DNA from: G963704535 sp963704535
GTDB lineage: Bacteria > Chloroflexota > Chloroflexia > Chloroflexales > Roseiflexaceae
NCBI GenBank assembly: GCA_963704535.1
Contig: OY969916.1
Span: 7,812,001-7,876,000, forward strand
DNA: 64,000 nt
Direction: 5' to 3'
Position numbers and translations under genes: made by a program. Below are positions 1 to 8,291 of this stretch, in pieces. Position 1 is the first letter of the stretch. Every line of letters begins with the position of its first letter. The notes under the pieces were generated by a model. The model was not told where the DNA came from, ran no database searches, and worked only from the letters and a program-made list of their open reading frames with translations.

Positions 1-2
1 AC

Positions 3-344
3 TCGTTCGAGATCAATGGGAGCAAGGGCAGCATTGTGTTCGACCTGCACCGCATGAACGAGCTGAGTGTGTTCTTCGACGACGACCCGCCCGATGTCAA
101 GGGCTTCCGCAATGTGCTGGTAACTGACGGCGGCGCCCACAAGTACCTCAGTGCGTGGTGGCCGGCCGGGCACATCATCGGCTGGGAGCATACGTTCACC
201 CATGGTGTGCTGGACCTGCTCAACGGCATCGCTGCCGGCACATCGCCCGCGCCGACTTTCGAGGACGGGGTGCGCTGCCAGGCGATCCTTGAGGCGGTCG
301 AGCAGTCGGCCAGCAGCGGCGCGTGGGTCGAGCCGGATTACTAA
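3..344 (+). CDS. Gfo/Idh/MocA-family oxidoreductase, C-terminal part (5' end outside window)
   Basis: The reading frame is open from the first bases of the window, so the gene starts upstream; about 113 residues are visible. The text FEINGSKGSIVFDLHRMNEL followed by a beta-rich segment, WWPAGHIIGWEHTFTHGVLD and a closing helix is the usual C-terminal alpha/beta domain of NAD(P)-dependent Gfo/Idh/MocA sugar or inositol dehydrogenases. The Rossmann domain and catalytic Lys are not in view, so the substrate cannot be named. It sits just ahead of a sugar ABC transporter on the same strand, which suggests a role in catabolism of the imported sugar (inference). Confidence 0.8.
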   Translation, partial: SFEINGSKGSIVFDLHRMNELSVFFDDDPPDVKGFRNVLVTDGGAHKYLSAWWPAGHIIGWEHTFTHGVLDLLNGIAAGTSPAPTFEDGVRCQAILEAVEQSASSGAWVEPDY

Positions 345-351
345 GAGACCG

Positions 352-411
352 TTTGAAAAGGGGGAGTTTGAGGGGGCCGCCCCTCAAGAAGCCTCCTTCC
401 ACCACGGAGCG
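352..411 (+). repeat. Family A hairpin repeat (single copy)
   Basis: An AAAAGGGGGAGTTTGAGGGG arm, a short loop and a CCCCTCAAG arm, ending CCACCACGGA. It is the first of many copies in the window and lies 8 bases after the upstream stop codon. A transcription terminator role is possible, but no T-run follows. Confidence 0.8.
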
Positions 412-540
412 TAGGCGAGACAGTGCTCTTTCAAACAGTTTCTAATGACAAGATGACAAGGTGGCAAGGTGCATGGACGCGATTTTCATACGTCTCTCAC
501 CTTGCTCCTTTATCAAGTCAAACAGGGAAATATATACAGA

Positions 541-615
541 TGACAAGCTGACAAGGTGTACGCAAGGGTTGCCCTTTCTTTCACCTTTTCACCCCGTCAC
601 CTTGTCAGCTTGTCA
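541..615. repeat. Type C mirrored repeat: perfect 18-bp inverted repeat upstream of the sugar-binding gene
   Basis: TGACAAGCTGACAAGGTG at 541-558 is exactly reverse-complemented at 598-615, with 39 bp between. Related GACAAG-type units occur at 447-470. The rest of the 345-711 gap shows no gene. This may be the leader or operator area of the downstream transporter, or only a repeat element. Confidence 0.7.
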
Positions 616-711
616 CAAAAGAAAGGGGGTGGTACATCGGCAGGTATCGCGTTGACTTAACAGATTCTCTTTATGCGATCACGGAAGATTGCAATCCAGG
701 AGGACGACACA

Positions 712-2211
712 ATGCAACGACATTTGCGATGGATGATGGGATTGGTGGCGCTGCTGATGCTGGGGACGCTACTGGTCGCCTGCGGCGGCACGACCCCGGT
801 CGCGCAGCCCACGGTCGCCGCAGCGCCTACGGTCGCCGCAGCGCCCACTGCGGCACCGGCGCAGCCCACTGCGGCGCCGGCCGACGCGCCCACCGCGCCG
901 GCGGCTGATGTGCCCAGTGTGGTACCGGCCGACGCGCCCACGGCAGCCCCAGCGGCCGGCGGCGGGAGTTTTCAGATTATTTGGTTTGCGTGGCAGCCGT
1001 GCCAGGCGCTCGGCGAGCTGGTGAAAACCTACAAGGACGCCACGGTCGAGGTGCGCTGCGTGCCGATCGCCCAGTGGCACGACCAGATCTTCACCGACTT
1101 CGCCGCGCAGGGCGGCGCCGACCTGGTGATCCTCGACAGCCAGTTCATCGGCGAGGCGGTCACTGGCAACCACGTCGTCGAGCTGACCGACTGGATGAAG
1201 GACAACATCGAGACCGAGGATTACGTCCCGGAGGCGTTGAGCGCCTACGGCGAGTACCCGGCCGGCAGCAAGCGCTACTACGGCGTGGCGATCGAGGGCG
1301 ACACCCAGATGCTGGTCTACCGCAAGGACCTGTTTGAGGACCCGGCGATCCAGGCAGCCTACAAGGCCGAGTCCGGCAAGGACCTCAAGGCCCCGGCGAC
1401 GTGGAGCGAGTTGCTTGAGATCGCTCAGTTCTTCAAAGCGACTCCCGACGACGTCGATAAGGTGCCGAATGGCTACACGACCTTCTGGTGCGGCACGCCG
1501 GCCTGCTACGACCAGGTCGCGACGGTGTGGAACCAGATGGCCTGGTCGTTCGGCGGCGAGCTGTGGGACCCGGCGACCTACAAGGTCGAGGGCGTGATGA
1601 ACAGCGAGTCCAACCTGAAGGCGCTCGAGTTCGCGGCCGAGCTGTTCAAGACCAGCCCGGACGGCTCCGGCGACTTCCAGTTCAACGAGTCCGTCAGCGC
1701 GATCTGCGACGGCTCCGTGGCTATGACGACGATCTGGTTCGGGTTCGGGCCGGCGTTCGTCGACAAGACCGGCTGCACCCAGTCGGAGAACCTGGCGTAC
1801 GGCCAGGTGCCCGGCGAGACCGCGCACTTCCTGAGCCTGGGCGGCATGGGCATCAGCGTCAGCTCCTACAGCAAGAACCAGGAGGCTGCGCTGGCCTTCA
1901 TGCAGTGGGTGCAGTCCAAGGATGTGCAGATCGAGTGGGCCAAGCTGGGCGGCTTCTCGGCGCGCAAGTCGGTGCTGGCCAGCGACGAGTTCAAGAATGC
2001 GACGCCGTACAACCCAGCCTTCGCCGAGGCGTACCAGTTCGTCAAGGACTTCTGGAACGTGCCGGAGTACAACCAACTGCTCCAGGTCCAGATGGAGCAA
2101 CTGAACCTGGCGATCACCGGCCAGGCCGATCCGAAGACGGCGCTCGACACGATCGCGGCCGAGCAGCAGCGGATCTTCGACGAGGCGTATCCGAACGGCC
2201 CGCCGCAGTAG
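712..2211 (+). CDS. Sugar ABC transporter substrate-binding lipoprotein
   Basis: Extracellular solute-binding protein family 1, 499 residues. The start at 712 is chosen over an in-frame ATG at 673 because GGAGGACGAC precedes it and the signal peptide then begins normally: MQRHLRWMMG, a hydrophobic core, and the lipobox LVAC (Cys about residue 24). A low-complexity Ala/Pro/Thr/Val linker (about 30-85) tethers the binding domain to the membrane, as is common in monoderm-like bacteria. The remaining roughly 400 residues have the lobed SBP pattern, with an extra pair of Cys near the start of the domain. It heads an operon with two permeases and two ATPases. The ligand is probably a carbohydrate; which one cannot be told. 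Confidence 0.93.
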   Translation: MQRHLRWMMGLVALLMLGTLLVACGGTTPVAQPTVAAAPTVAAAPTAAPAQPTAAPADAPTAPAADVPSVVPADAPTAAPAAGGGSFQIIWFAWQPCQALGELVKTYKDATVEVRCVPIAQWHDQIFTDFAAQGGADLVILDSQFIGEAVTGNHVVELTDWMKDNIETEDYVPEALSAYGEYPAGSKRYYGVAIEGDTQMLVYRKDLFEDPAIQAAYKAESGKDLKAPATWSELLEIAQFFKATPDDVDKVPNGYTTFWCGTPACYDQVATVWNQMAWSFGGELWDPATYKVEGVMNSESNLKALEFAAELFKTSPDGSGDFQFNESVSAICDGSVAMTTIWFGFGPAFVDKTGCTQSENLAYGQVPGETAHFLSLGGMGISVSSYSKNQEAALAFMQWVQSKDVQIEWAKLGGFSARKSVLASDEFKNATPYNPAFAEAYQFVKDFWNVPEYNQLLQVQMEQLNLAITGQADPKTALDTIAAEQQRIFDEAYPNGPPQ

Positions 2212-2283
2212 GCAGCGGCGTTCGGGGGACGGCGAGGAGCCAGGGGCGGGCACGGCCTACCCCTGGCCCCCGAATGTCGCTCT

Positions 2284-2338
2284 GGAAAAAAGGGGGAGTT
2301 TGAGGGGGCAGCCCCTTAAGAACCCCATTCCACCACCT
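2284..2338 (+). repeat. Family A hairpin repeat
   Basis: AGGGGGAGTTTGAGGGGG-CA-GCCCCTTAAG copy in the gap between the binding-protein and permease genes, followed by an AT-rich stretch to 2440 that could hold a promoter, though no clear boxes are seen. Confidence 0.75.
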
Positions 2339-2454
2339 GTGCTTCTGTTAAATCTCATTGCAATCAGTTAAATCTGTTGAAATCTTGTGCATAGTCTACA
2401 CTACCATAATCTGACAAATCGAATGGTTGACTGCCGCGATCAAGGAGGTGCTGC

Positions 2455-3423
2455 GTGCCCGATACAACGTTTTCCCAAGAACGGGCGACTGGTCCGAGTC
2501 CGGCAGCGGCAGGTAGTCTGCGCCCACGCTTCGGCTGGCTGACCGACCGGCTGCTGATCTGGACGTTTCTCTCGCCGACGATGATCCTGCTGCTGCTGAT
2601 CGCGATCTTCCCGCTGATCTGGTCGCTGTATCTCAGCTTTACTCGCTATTCGGTGATCAAAGATGCCGCTACCGGCCCGGTCTGGATCGGCCTAGCGAAC
2701 TATGCCCGGCTTCTGAGCGACCCCGGCGTGTGGAACCGCTTCAGCACCACCGCCGGCTTTGTCGTTCCCTCGGTCTTGATCGAGACGCTGCTCGGCTTCG
2801 CGCTGGCCCTGCTGCTCAACCGCAACTTCAAGGGCCGCGGCGGGGTCATGACCCTGATGCTGATCCCGATGATGCTTTCGCCGGTGGTCGTATCGCTGTT
2901 CTGGCGCTTTATGCTGCGCGCCGACACCGGCATTGTCAACTACTTCATCCGTGATCTGCTGAACCTGAGCGAGAAGGGCGTCTTCTGGCTGACGGATCAG
3001 AAGGTGGTGATCTGGTCGATGGTGCTGGTCGATGTCTGGATGTGGACGCCGTTTATGATGCTGATCTCGCTGGCCGGGCTCTCGGCGGTGCCGAAGTACC
3101 TGTATGAGGCCGCCGACGTCGACCGTGCCTCGCGCTGGTTTAAGTTCCGCCACATCACGCTGCCGATCGTCTCGCCACTGATCCTGATCGGCGTCCTGTT
3201 CCGCCTGATGGACACCTACAAGCTCTTCGACACCGCGTATGTGCTCACCGGCGGCGGCGTCAGCCGCTCGACCCAGGTGCTTTCGGTGTATGTCTACCAG
3301 CTCGCCTTCCGCGACTTCGACACCGGCAAAGGCTCGGCGATCGGCTACATTATGCTGATCGTGATCATCGCCCTGGCGAACCTGCTCATCCGCATGCTGA
3401 ACCGTATGCGCGCCGAAGGGTAG
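2455..3423 (+). CDS. Sugar ABC transporter permease, MalF/UgpA type
   Basis: 322-residue inner-membrane permease of the carbohydrate uptake (CUT1) class. The GTG start at 2455 has an excellent AAGGAGGTG site 5 bases upstream. Six hydrophobic segments are visible, the first at about residue 38-60 (SPTMILLLLIAIFPLIWSLY). The cytoplasmic EAA loop that contacts the ATPase reads YEAADVDRASRWFKFRHITL, with Arg where Gly usually follows Asp. It pairs with the next gene to form the heterodimeric channel. Confidence 0.92.
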   Translation: MPDTTFSQERATGPSPAAAGSLRPRFGWLTDRLLIWTFLSPTMILLLLIAIFPLIWSLYLSFTRYSVIKDAATGPVWIGLANYARLLSDPGVWNRFSTTAGFVVPSVLIETLLGFALALLLNRNFKGRGGVMTLMLIPMMLSPVVVSLFWRFMLRADTGIVNYFIRDLLNLSEKGVFWLTDQKVVIWSMVLVDVWMWTPFMMLISLAGLSAVPKYLYEAADVDRASRWFKFRHITLPIVSPLILIGVLFRLMDTYKLFDTAYVLTGGGVSRSTQVLSVYVYQLAFRDFDTGKGSAIGYIMLIVIIALANLLIRMLNRMRAEG

Positions 3424-3546
3424 CGGTCAGATGACAAGATGACAAGGTGAAGGGGTGAAGCAGAGGATGGTGGTTGGCGGTCGTCACGCAATACGCAATA
3501 CGTAACCCGTTCACGCATCACGTTTCACGGACTGAAGGAGAGCTTT
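3424..3546. repeat. Short tandem repeat tract between the permease genes
   Basis: Contains GATGACAAGATGACAAGG units, then CGTCACGCAATACGCAATACG and TTCACGCATCACGTTTCACG units of about 7-8 bp. No coding signal. The last bases (GAAGGAGAGC) hold the ribosome binding site of the next gene. Confidence 0.7.
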
Positions 3547-4464
3547 ATGGCAACCACCGCACCCGTACGTGCAGCCCGCGAGCGCTCGCTTGGCGGCGAG
3601 ATTCTGTTCTGGCTGGGGCTCGCGGTCGCATTTGTCTTCTTTATGTTCCCGCTCTATTGGATGCTGGTCACGTCGCTGAAGGAGCGGTCGGGGGTCAACC
3701 TGCTGCCGCCGACGTACCTACCGTTCGTCGACTTCAAGCCGACGGCGATCAACTACCTGGCGGTGTTCACCAAGGTCTCGGAGCTGGGCACCGTCACTGC
3801 GGAGACGCAGCCGAACACTGAGATAAGCGCTTTCCCGCTGCACTTGTTCAATAGTGTCGTGGTCGCCGGGGGCGCCACTGTGCTGGCGGTGATCCTGGGG
3901 ACGCTGGCAGCCTACGCCTTCTCGCGCTTCAAGATCAAGGGCGAGGCCGATCTGCTGTTCTTTATCCTCAGTACTCGCATGCTCCCGCCGATAGTGGTAC
4001 TCATCCCGATCTTCCTGATGTTCACCTCGGTGAGCCTGCGCGAGAGCTACCTGGGCATTACGCTGCTCTATATCACTACCGGGCTGCCGTTCGTGGTCTG
4101 GATGATGAAAGGCTTCTTCGACGAGATCCCGCGCGAGTACGAGGAGGCCGCCATGACCGACGGCTACTCGCGCATCGAGGCGATCTGGAAGATCGTGCTG
4201 CCGGAGGCGCTGCCGGCGATGCTTGCGACGGCGGTGTTCGTGCTGATCACGGCCTGGAATGAGTTTGTCTTTGTGCAGTTGCTCAACCCCAGCAAGGCCA
4301 CGACGGTACCGCCGTTCCTCTACGCGATCATCGGCTACGGCCAGATCGAGTGGGGCCGCATGGCGGCGACGTCGGTGGTGTTCCTGCTGCCGGTGGTGAT
4401 CTTCACGTTCCTGGTGCGCAACCACCTGCTGCGCGGCGTGACGTTCGGCGCAGTACGACGCTAA
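3547..4464 (+). CDS. Sugar ABC transporter permease, MalG/UgpE type
   Basis: 305-residue partner permease. ATG at 3547 follows GGAGAGCTTT. The N-terminal segment LGLAVAFVFFMFPLYWMLVT is the first membrane helix. The EAA loop is canonical (YEEAAMTDGYSRIEAIWKIV), and the end carries the short LLRGVTFGAV tail typical of MalG-like proteins. A somewhat long periplasmic stretch lies between helices 1 and 2 (about residues 40-95). Same operon as the neighbouring permease and ATPases. Confidence 0.92.
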   Translation: MATTAPVRAARERSLGGEILFWLGLAVAFVFFMFPLYWMLVTSLKERSGVNLLPPTYLPFVDFKPTAINYLAVFTKVSELGTVTAETQPNTEISAFPLHLFNSVVVAGGATVLAVILGTLAAYAFSRFKIKGEADLLFFILSTRMLPPIVVLIPIFLMFTSVSLRESYLGITLLYITTGLPFVVWMMKGFFDEIPREYEEAAMTDGYSRIEAIWKIVLPEALPAMLATAVFVLITAWNEFVFVQLLNPSKATTVPPFLYAIIGYGQIEWGRMAATSVVFLLPVVIFTFLVRNHLLRGVTFGAVRR

Positions 4465-4469
4465 ACACA

Positions 4470-4541
4470 ACTAGAGATTGGAGATTGGAGAATAGAGATT
4501 AAGCCTCAATCTCCAATCCCCAATCTCTAATCTCCAAACCG
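4470..4541. repeat. Type C mirrored heptamer hairpin (GATTGGA class)
   Basis: A tandem GAGATTGGAGATTGGAGAAT tract is followed after a short spacer by its reverse complement CAATCTCCAATCCCCAATCT, giving a long imperfect hairpin 8 bases before the ATPase start codon. The same architecture recurs at 8219, 38763, 44377 and 62284. Confidence 0.85.
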
Positions 4542-4549
4542 AGGATACT

Positions 4550-5638
4550 ATGGCAGAGATTCGCATCAACCAGATGATCAAGCGCTACGGCGATGTTGTC
4601 GCGGTTCACGACTTGGATCTGCATATCGAAGATGGCGAGTTCCTGGTGCTGTTGGGGCCTTCCGGCTGCGGCAAGACCACCACGCTGCGCTCGATCGCCG
4701 GCCTTGAGCGGCAGAGCAGCGGCGATATCTTTATCGGCGACCAACTGGTCAATCACCTCTCGCCCGGCGAGCGCGATATCGCGATGGTGTTCCAGTTCTA
4801 CGCGCTCTACCCGCACCTGACAGCCTTCGACAATATCGCATTTCCGCTGCGCGCTCAGAATGTTCCGCTGGTCGAGATCGAGGAGCGCGTGCGCGCCGTC
4901 GCTCGGACGCTGCGGATCGAGCACCTGCTGCGGCGACGGCCCAAGCAGCTCTCCGGCGGCGAGCAGCAGCGCGTCGCGCTGGGCCGCGCGATGGTGCGCC
5001 GACCGCAGGTGTTCCTGATGGACGAGCCGCTGACCAACCTCGACGCGGCGCTGCGGGCCGATATGCGCACCGAGCTGAAGCACCTCCAGCACAAGCTGGC
5101 GACGACCATGGTCTACGTCACCCACGACCAGATCGAGGCGATGTCGATGGGCCGGCGCATCGCAGTGATGAACAAGGGCGTGCTCCAGCAGCTCGGCACG
5201 CCGCTTGAGGTCTATAAGCGACCGGCGACACTGTTTGTCGCCGGGTTCATCGGCAGCCCGCCGATGCGGCTGATCGACTGCACGCTGACCAACGGCGCCG
5301 AGCCGGCGCTGGTGGATCAGAGCGGCACCTTTCGCCTGCCGGTCGAGGCCAGCGTGCGCGACCGCCTGCGCGCCAGCGGCGCGACCAAGCTGGTGCTGGG
5401 GATTCGCCCCGAGGAGGTGCTGCTGGCGAAACATCAGCCGGCCGACCTCCAGGCGACCGTGACATTGCGCGAGCCGCTGGGTGACGAGACGATCTACGAC
5501 CTGCGCGTAGGCGAGCAGACGCTCCAGATGCGCACGCCGCCATCGCTGCGGCTGGCCGTCAACGATCAGGTGCCGATCCGGTTCGACCGCGGCTCGCTGC
5601 GCCTGTTCAACCGCGAGACTGAGCAAGCAATTCTATGA
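4550..5638 (+). CDS. ABC transporter ATP-binding protein, MalK/UgpC type (first of two)
   Basis: 362-residue ATPase energising the sugar importer. Walker A GPSGCGKTTT (about residue 38), Q-loop VFQFYALYPHLT, signature LSGGEQQRVALGRA, Walker B VFLMDEPLTNLD and switch His in YVTHDQIEAMSM are all intact. The C-terminal third has the OB-fold regulatory domain (GIRPEEVLL). All catalytic residues are present, unlike the second ATPase gene 67 bases downstream, so the two probably form a heterodimer. Confidence 0.93.
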   Translation: MAEIRINQMIKRYGDVVAVHDLDLHIEDGEFLVLLGPSGCGKTTTLRSIAGLERQSSGDIFIGDQLVNHLSPGERDIAMVFQFYALYPHLTAFDNIAFPLRAQNVPLVEIEERVRAVARTLRIEHLLRRRPKQLSGGEQQRVALGRAMVRRPQVFLMDEPLTNLDAALRADMRTELKHLQHKLATTMVYVTHDQIEAMSMGRRIAVMNKGVLQQLGTPLEVYKRPATLFVAGFIGSPPMRLIDCTLTNGAEPALVDQSGTFRLPVEASVRDRLRASGATKLVLGIRPEEVLLAKHQPADLQATVTLREPLGDETIYDLRVGEQTLQMRTPPSLRLAVNDQVPIRFDRGSLRLFNRETEQAIL

Positions 5639-5640
5639 AT

Positions 5641-5695
5641 GTGGGCGGGGGAAGACTGAGGGGGCTGCCCCCTCAAACCCCCTTTTTTCCAGAAG
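5641..5695 (+). repeat. Family B repeat
   Basis: GAGGGGGCTGCCCCCTC core followed by AAACCCCCTTTTTTCCAGAA. The G-rich/C-rich hairpin with its T6 tract resembles a rho-independent terminator, yet it lies between two genes of one operon and recurs at 9262, 40031 and 59604, so it is treated as a mobile repeat. Confidence 0.75.
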
Positions 5696-5705
5696 AGATT
5701 ATACA

Positions 5706-6800
5706 ATGGCACGACTACAGATCAATGGCCTGACCAAACGCTTCGGCAGCGTTGTCGCCGTGCGTGACCTGAGCCTCGACATCGCGGATCGCGAGTTTCT
5801 GGTGCTGCTCGGCCCCTCCGGCGCCGGCAAGACCACGACCCTGCGCTGCGTGGCTGGCGTCGAGAAGCCGGATCACGGCGATGTGCTCTTCGACGGCCAG
5901 CTCATGAACCAGGTATCGCCGGCCGAGCGCGATGTGGCGTTCGTGTTCCAAACCTATGCGCTCTACCCGCGCAAGACGGTCTTCGAGAACATCGCCTTCC
6001 CGCTTGAGGCGCGCAAGATCTCCCGCCCGGAGATCGAGCGGGCGGTGCGCGAGGTGGCCGGCAAGCTGCACATCGAGCGCCTACTCGACCGCAAGCCGGC
6101 GCAACTCTCCGGCGGCGAGCAGCAGCGCGTGGCGCTGGGGCGGGCGCTGGTGCGCAGCCCACGCGCCTTCCTGATGGACGAGCCGCTGACCAACCTCGAC
6201 TTCAAGCTGCGCGTCGAGATGCGTAGTGAGCTGAAGCACATCCACAATGATCTCAACACGACCCTGTTCTACGTCACCAACGACCAGACCGAGGCGATGT
6301 CGCTGGCCGACCGGATCGCCGTGCTCAACGCCGGCGTCCTGCACCAGATCGGCACGCCCGAGGAGGTCTATGACCACCCGGTCAATCGTTTTGTGGCCAG
6401 CTTCATCGGCAACCCGCGCATGAACTTCCTCCCCTGCGCCCTGCGCAACGTGGATACGCCCACGCTGGTCGGGCGCGACGGTGCCTGGCAACTGCCCATC
6501 CCCGCCGGCGTTCGCGACGCTATCTGCACGCGAACAAAAGAAGAAACCTTCCTGCTGGGCATCCGGCCGGAAGATATCACCCTGACGACCCAGCCGGCGC
6601 CGGGGGCGATCGAGGCCGAGGTCTACGTCGTCGAGCCGTTGGGCGACCGGACGATCTTCGACCTGCGGGTGGGCGATGAGATCGTCAAGGCGCGCACAGC
6701 GCCGACGTTCGACGCCCCGGTCGGCAGCCGGCTCTGGCTTGACGTCGATAAGAATCGCATCCACCTCTTCGACCCGCAGACCGACCAGTGCATTATGTAG
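5706..6800 (+). CDS. ABC transporter ATP-binding protein, MalK/UgpC type (second), switch-His replaced by Asn
   Basis: 364-residue paralogue of the preceding ATPase. Walker A GPSGAGKTTT, Q-loop VFQTYALYPRKT, signature LSGGEQQRVALGRA and Walker B AFLMDEPLTNLD are present, but the H-loop reads YVTNDQTEAMSL: the codon at 6280-6282 is AAC (Asn), where His is nearly invariant and needed for ATP hydrolysis. The C-terminal OB domain (GIRPEDITL) is normal. Two non-identical ATPases next to one permease pair point to a heterodimer with one weakened site (inference); a fixed loss-of-function change is the alternative. Confidence 0.92.
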   Translation: MARLQINGLTKRFGSVVAVRDLSLDIADREFLVLLGPSGAGKTTTLRCVAGVEKPDHGDVLFDGQLMNQVSPAERDVAFVFQTYALYPRKTVFENIAFPLEARKISRPEIERAVREVAGKLHIERLLDRKPAQLSGGEQQRVALGRALVRSPRAFLMDEPLTNLDFKLRVEMRSELKHIHNDLNTTLFYVTNDQTEAMSLADRIAVLNAGVLHQIGTPEEVYDHPVNRFVASFIGNPRMNFLPCALRNVDTPTLVGRDGAWQLPIPAGVRDAICTRTKEETFLLGIRPEDITLTTQPAPGAIEAEVYVVEPLGDRTIFDLRVGDEIVKARTAPTFDAPVGSRLWLDVDKNRIHLFDPQTDQCIM

Positions 6801-6836
6801 AGGATAGAAGATAGAGGGTAGAGGATATAGCGTTCC

Positions 6837-6980
6837 TTAATGAGTTATAAAAGGGGGCGTGGGGGAAGCCCCCACAAAAACCCCTTTCCACTTTACAACC
6901 CAGATAGGAATGCTATAGAAGTTCTGTGGCGGAAAGGGAATTCTTGAAGGGTCGCCCCCTCAAACTCCCCCTTTTCTGAT
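6837..6980. repeat. Two hairpin repeats in the gap before the PfpI gene
   Basis: 6848-6890 is a G-rich/C-rich hairpin around GGGGGAAGCCCCC, flanked by inverted AGGAATGCTAT-like ends (GCGTTCCTTAAT at 6830, AGGAATGCTATAG at 6907). 6926-6980 is a family A unit in reverse orientation (TTCTTGAAGGGTCGCCCCCT...). No coding signal. Confidence 0.65.
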
Positions 6981-7001
6981 AATTATGAAGGAGGCTCCAA
7001 C

Positions 7002-7580
7002 ATGGCCAAGGTGCTGATTGCCACCGGCGACGCCGGCGAGTCGCTTGAGGTGCTGTACATGTATTACCGGCTCAAGGAAGAGGGGCACGAGCCGCATATC
7101 GGCGCACCCACGAAGAAGGCGCTGCGGCTGGTGATTCACGACTTCGAGCCCGACCTCGACACCTATGTCGAGCGCCCCGGCTACCGCTTCGAGGCCGACG
7201 TTGCCTTTGCCGATGTCGACCCGGCCGACTACGACGGGCTGGTGATCACCGGCGGGCGGGCGCCGGAGTATATCCGCATGAACGCGGCCATGAAGGCGAT
7301 CACGCGGCACTTCTTCGAGGCCGAGAAGCCGGTCGGCGCGATCTGCCACGCCGCGCAGGTGTTGATCGCGGCGGGGGTCGTGCGTGATCGCCAGGTAGCC
7401 GCCTACGAGGCGATGGAGCCGGATGTCACGGCGGCCGGCGGCCACTACCAGGACCAGGCGGTGGTCGAGGATGGTCATCTAGTCAGCTCGCGCGTCTGGC
7501 CGGATCTGTGGGCATTCTCCCGCGCCTTCCTTCAAGTGCTGGCCCGGCACGCCCCGGCCCAAGTTTCGGAGGCTGTGTGA
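7002..7580 (+). CDS. DJ-1/PfpI family protein
   Basis: 192 residues. ATG at 7002 follows GAAGGAGGCTCCAAC. The fold markers are MAKVLIATGD, YDGLVITGGRAPEYIR with the acidic/Gly elbow, and the nucleophile Cys in GAICHAAQVL (about residue 115). Members include general-stress proteases, glyoxalase III and chaperone-like proteins, so the exact activity is open. It follows the sugar transporter operon in the same direction. Its TGA stop lies within the first unit of the 11-copy tandem repeat, so the C-terminal codons are shaped by the repeat. Confidence 0.85.
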   Translation: MAKVLIATGDAGESLEVLYMYYRLKEEGHEPHIGAPTKKALRLVIHDFEPDLDTYVERPGYRFEADVAFADVDPADYDGLVITGGRAPEYIRMNAAMKAITRHFFEAEKPVGAICHAAQVLIAAGVVRDRQVAAYEAMEPDVTAAGGHYQDQAVVEDGHLVSSRVWPDLWAFSRAFLQVLARHAPAQVSEAV

Positions 7581-8213
7581 AAAGGGGAGTTTGAGGGGTC
7601 GCCCCTCAAGAACCCTTTCCACCACGGACTCTGTGTGAAAAGGGGAGTTTGAGGGGTAGCCCCTCAAGAACCCTTTTGCACCACGGACTCTGTGTGAAAA
7701 GGGGAGTTTGAGGGGTAGCCCCTCAAGAACCCTTTCCACCACGGACTCTGTGTGAAAAGGGGAGTTTGAGGGGTCGCCCCTCAAGAACCCTTTCCACCAC
7801 GGACTCTGTGTGAAAAGGGGAGTTTGAGGGGTAGCCCCTCAAGAACCCTTTCCACCACGGACTCTGTGTGAAAAGGGGAGATTGAGGGGTCGCCCCTCAA
7901 GAACCCTTTTGCACCACGGACTCTGTGTGAAAAGGGGAGTTTGAGGGGTAGCCCCTCAAGAACCCTTTCCACCACGGACTCTGTGTGAAAAGGGGAGTTT
8001 GAGGGGTAGCCCCTCAAGAACCCTTTCCACCACGGACTCTGTGTGAAAAGGGGAGTTTGAGGGGTAGCCCCTCAAGAACCCTTTCCACCACGGACTCTGT
8101 GTGAAAAGGGGAGTTTGAGGGGTAGCCCCTCAAGAACTCTTTCCACCACGGACTCTGTGTGAAAAGGGGAGTTTGAGGGGTAGCCCCTCAAGAACTCTTT
8201 CCACCACGGACTT
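7574..8213 (+). repeat. Tandem array of 11 family A hairpin units (58-59 bp period)
   Basis: Units start at 7574, 7632, 7691, 7749, 7807, 7865, 7924, 7982, 8040, 8098 and 8156. Each is TGTGTGAAAAGGGGAGTTTG, AGGGG-T(A/C)G-CCCCT, CAAGAACCCTTTCCACCACG, GACTC. Differences are few: TAG versus TCG in the loop, an extra base in two units with CCTTTTGC, one GATTGAGG, and AACTC in the last two. The internal TTGAGGGG/CCCCTCAA pair makes each unit a hairpin, with AAAGGG/CCCTTT extending the stem. The period is not a multiple of three and there are no unique spacers, so it is neither coding nor CRISPR. Confidence 0.95.
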
Positions 8214-8218
8214 TGCGA

Positions 8219-8277
8219 CCAGAGATTAGAGATTAGAGATTGCTACCAGCATCTCCAATCTCCAATCTCCAGCTACA
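8219..8277. repeat. Type C mirrored heptamer hairpin (GATTAGA/GATTGGA class)
   Basis: AGAGATTAGAGATTAGAGAT followed by CATCTCCAATCTCCAATCTC, ending 14 bases before the next start codon. Confidence 0.85.
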
Positions 8278-8291
8278 CCGGGGATGAGTAT

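Noticed and set aside
769..2253. 494-codon minus-strand frame opposite the sugar-binding protein
   Set aside because: It is an antisense shadow caused by GC-rich third positions. The plus strand has a signal peptide, lipobox, ribosome site and family pattern.
5641..5695. Intrinsic terminator between the two ATPase genes
   Set aside because: The hairpin and T-run look like one, but the same text occurs at unrelated positions (9262, 40031, 59604), so it is scored as a repeat; a terminating effect is possible but not shown.
7479..8017. Minus-strand reading frames through the 58-bp array giving peptides such as EGLPLKLPFSHRVRG
   Set aside because: They are translations of the non-coding tandem repeat. 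The unit is 58-59 bp, so no stable frame runs through the array, and no start site or family match is seen.
7574..8213. CRISPR array
   Set aside because: Units are contiguous and near identical over their whole length, with no unique spacers and no cas genes in the window.
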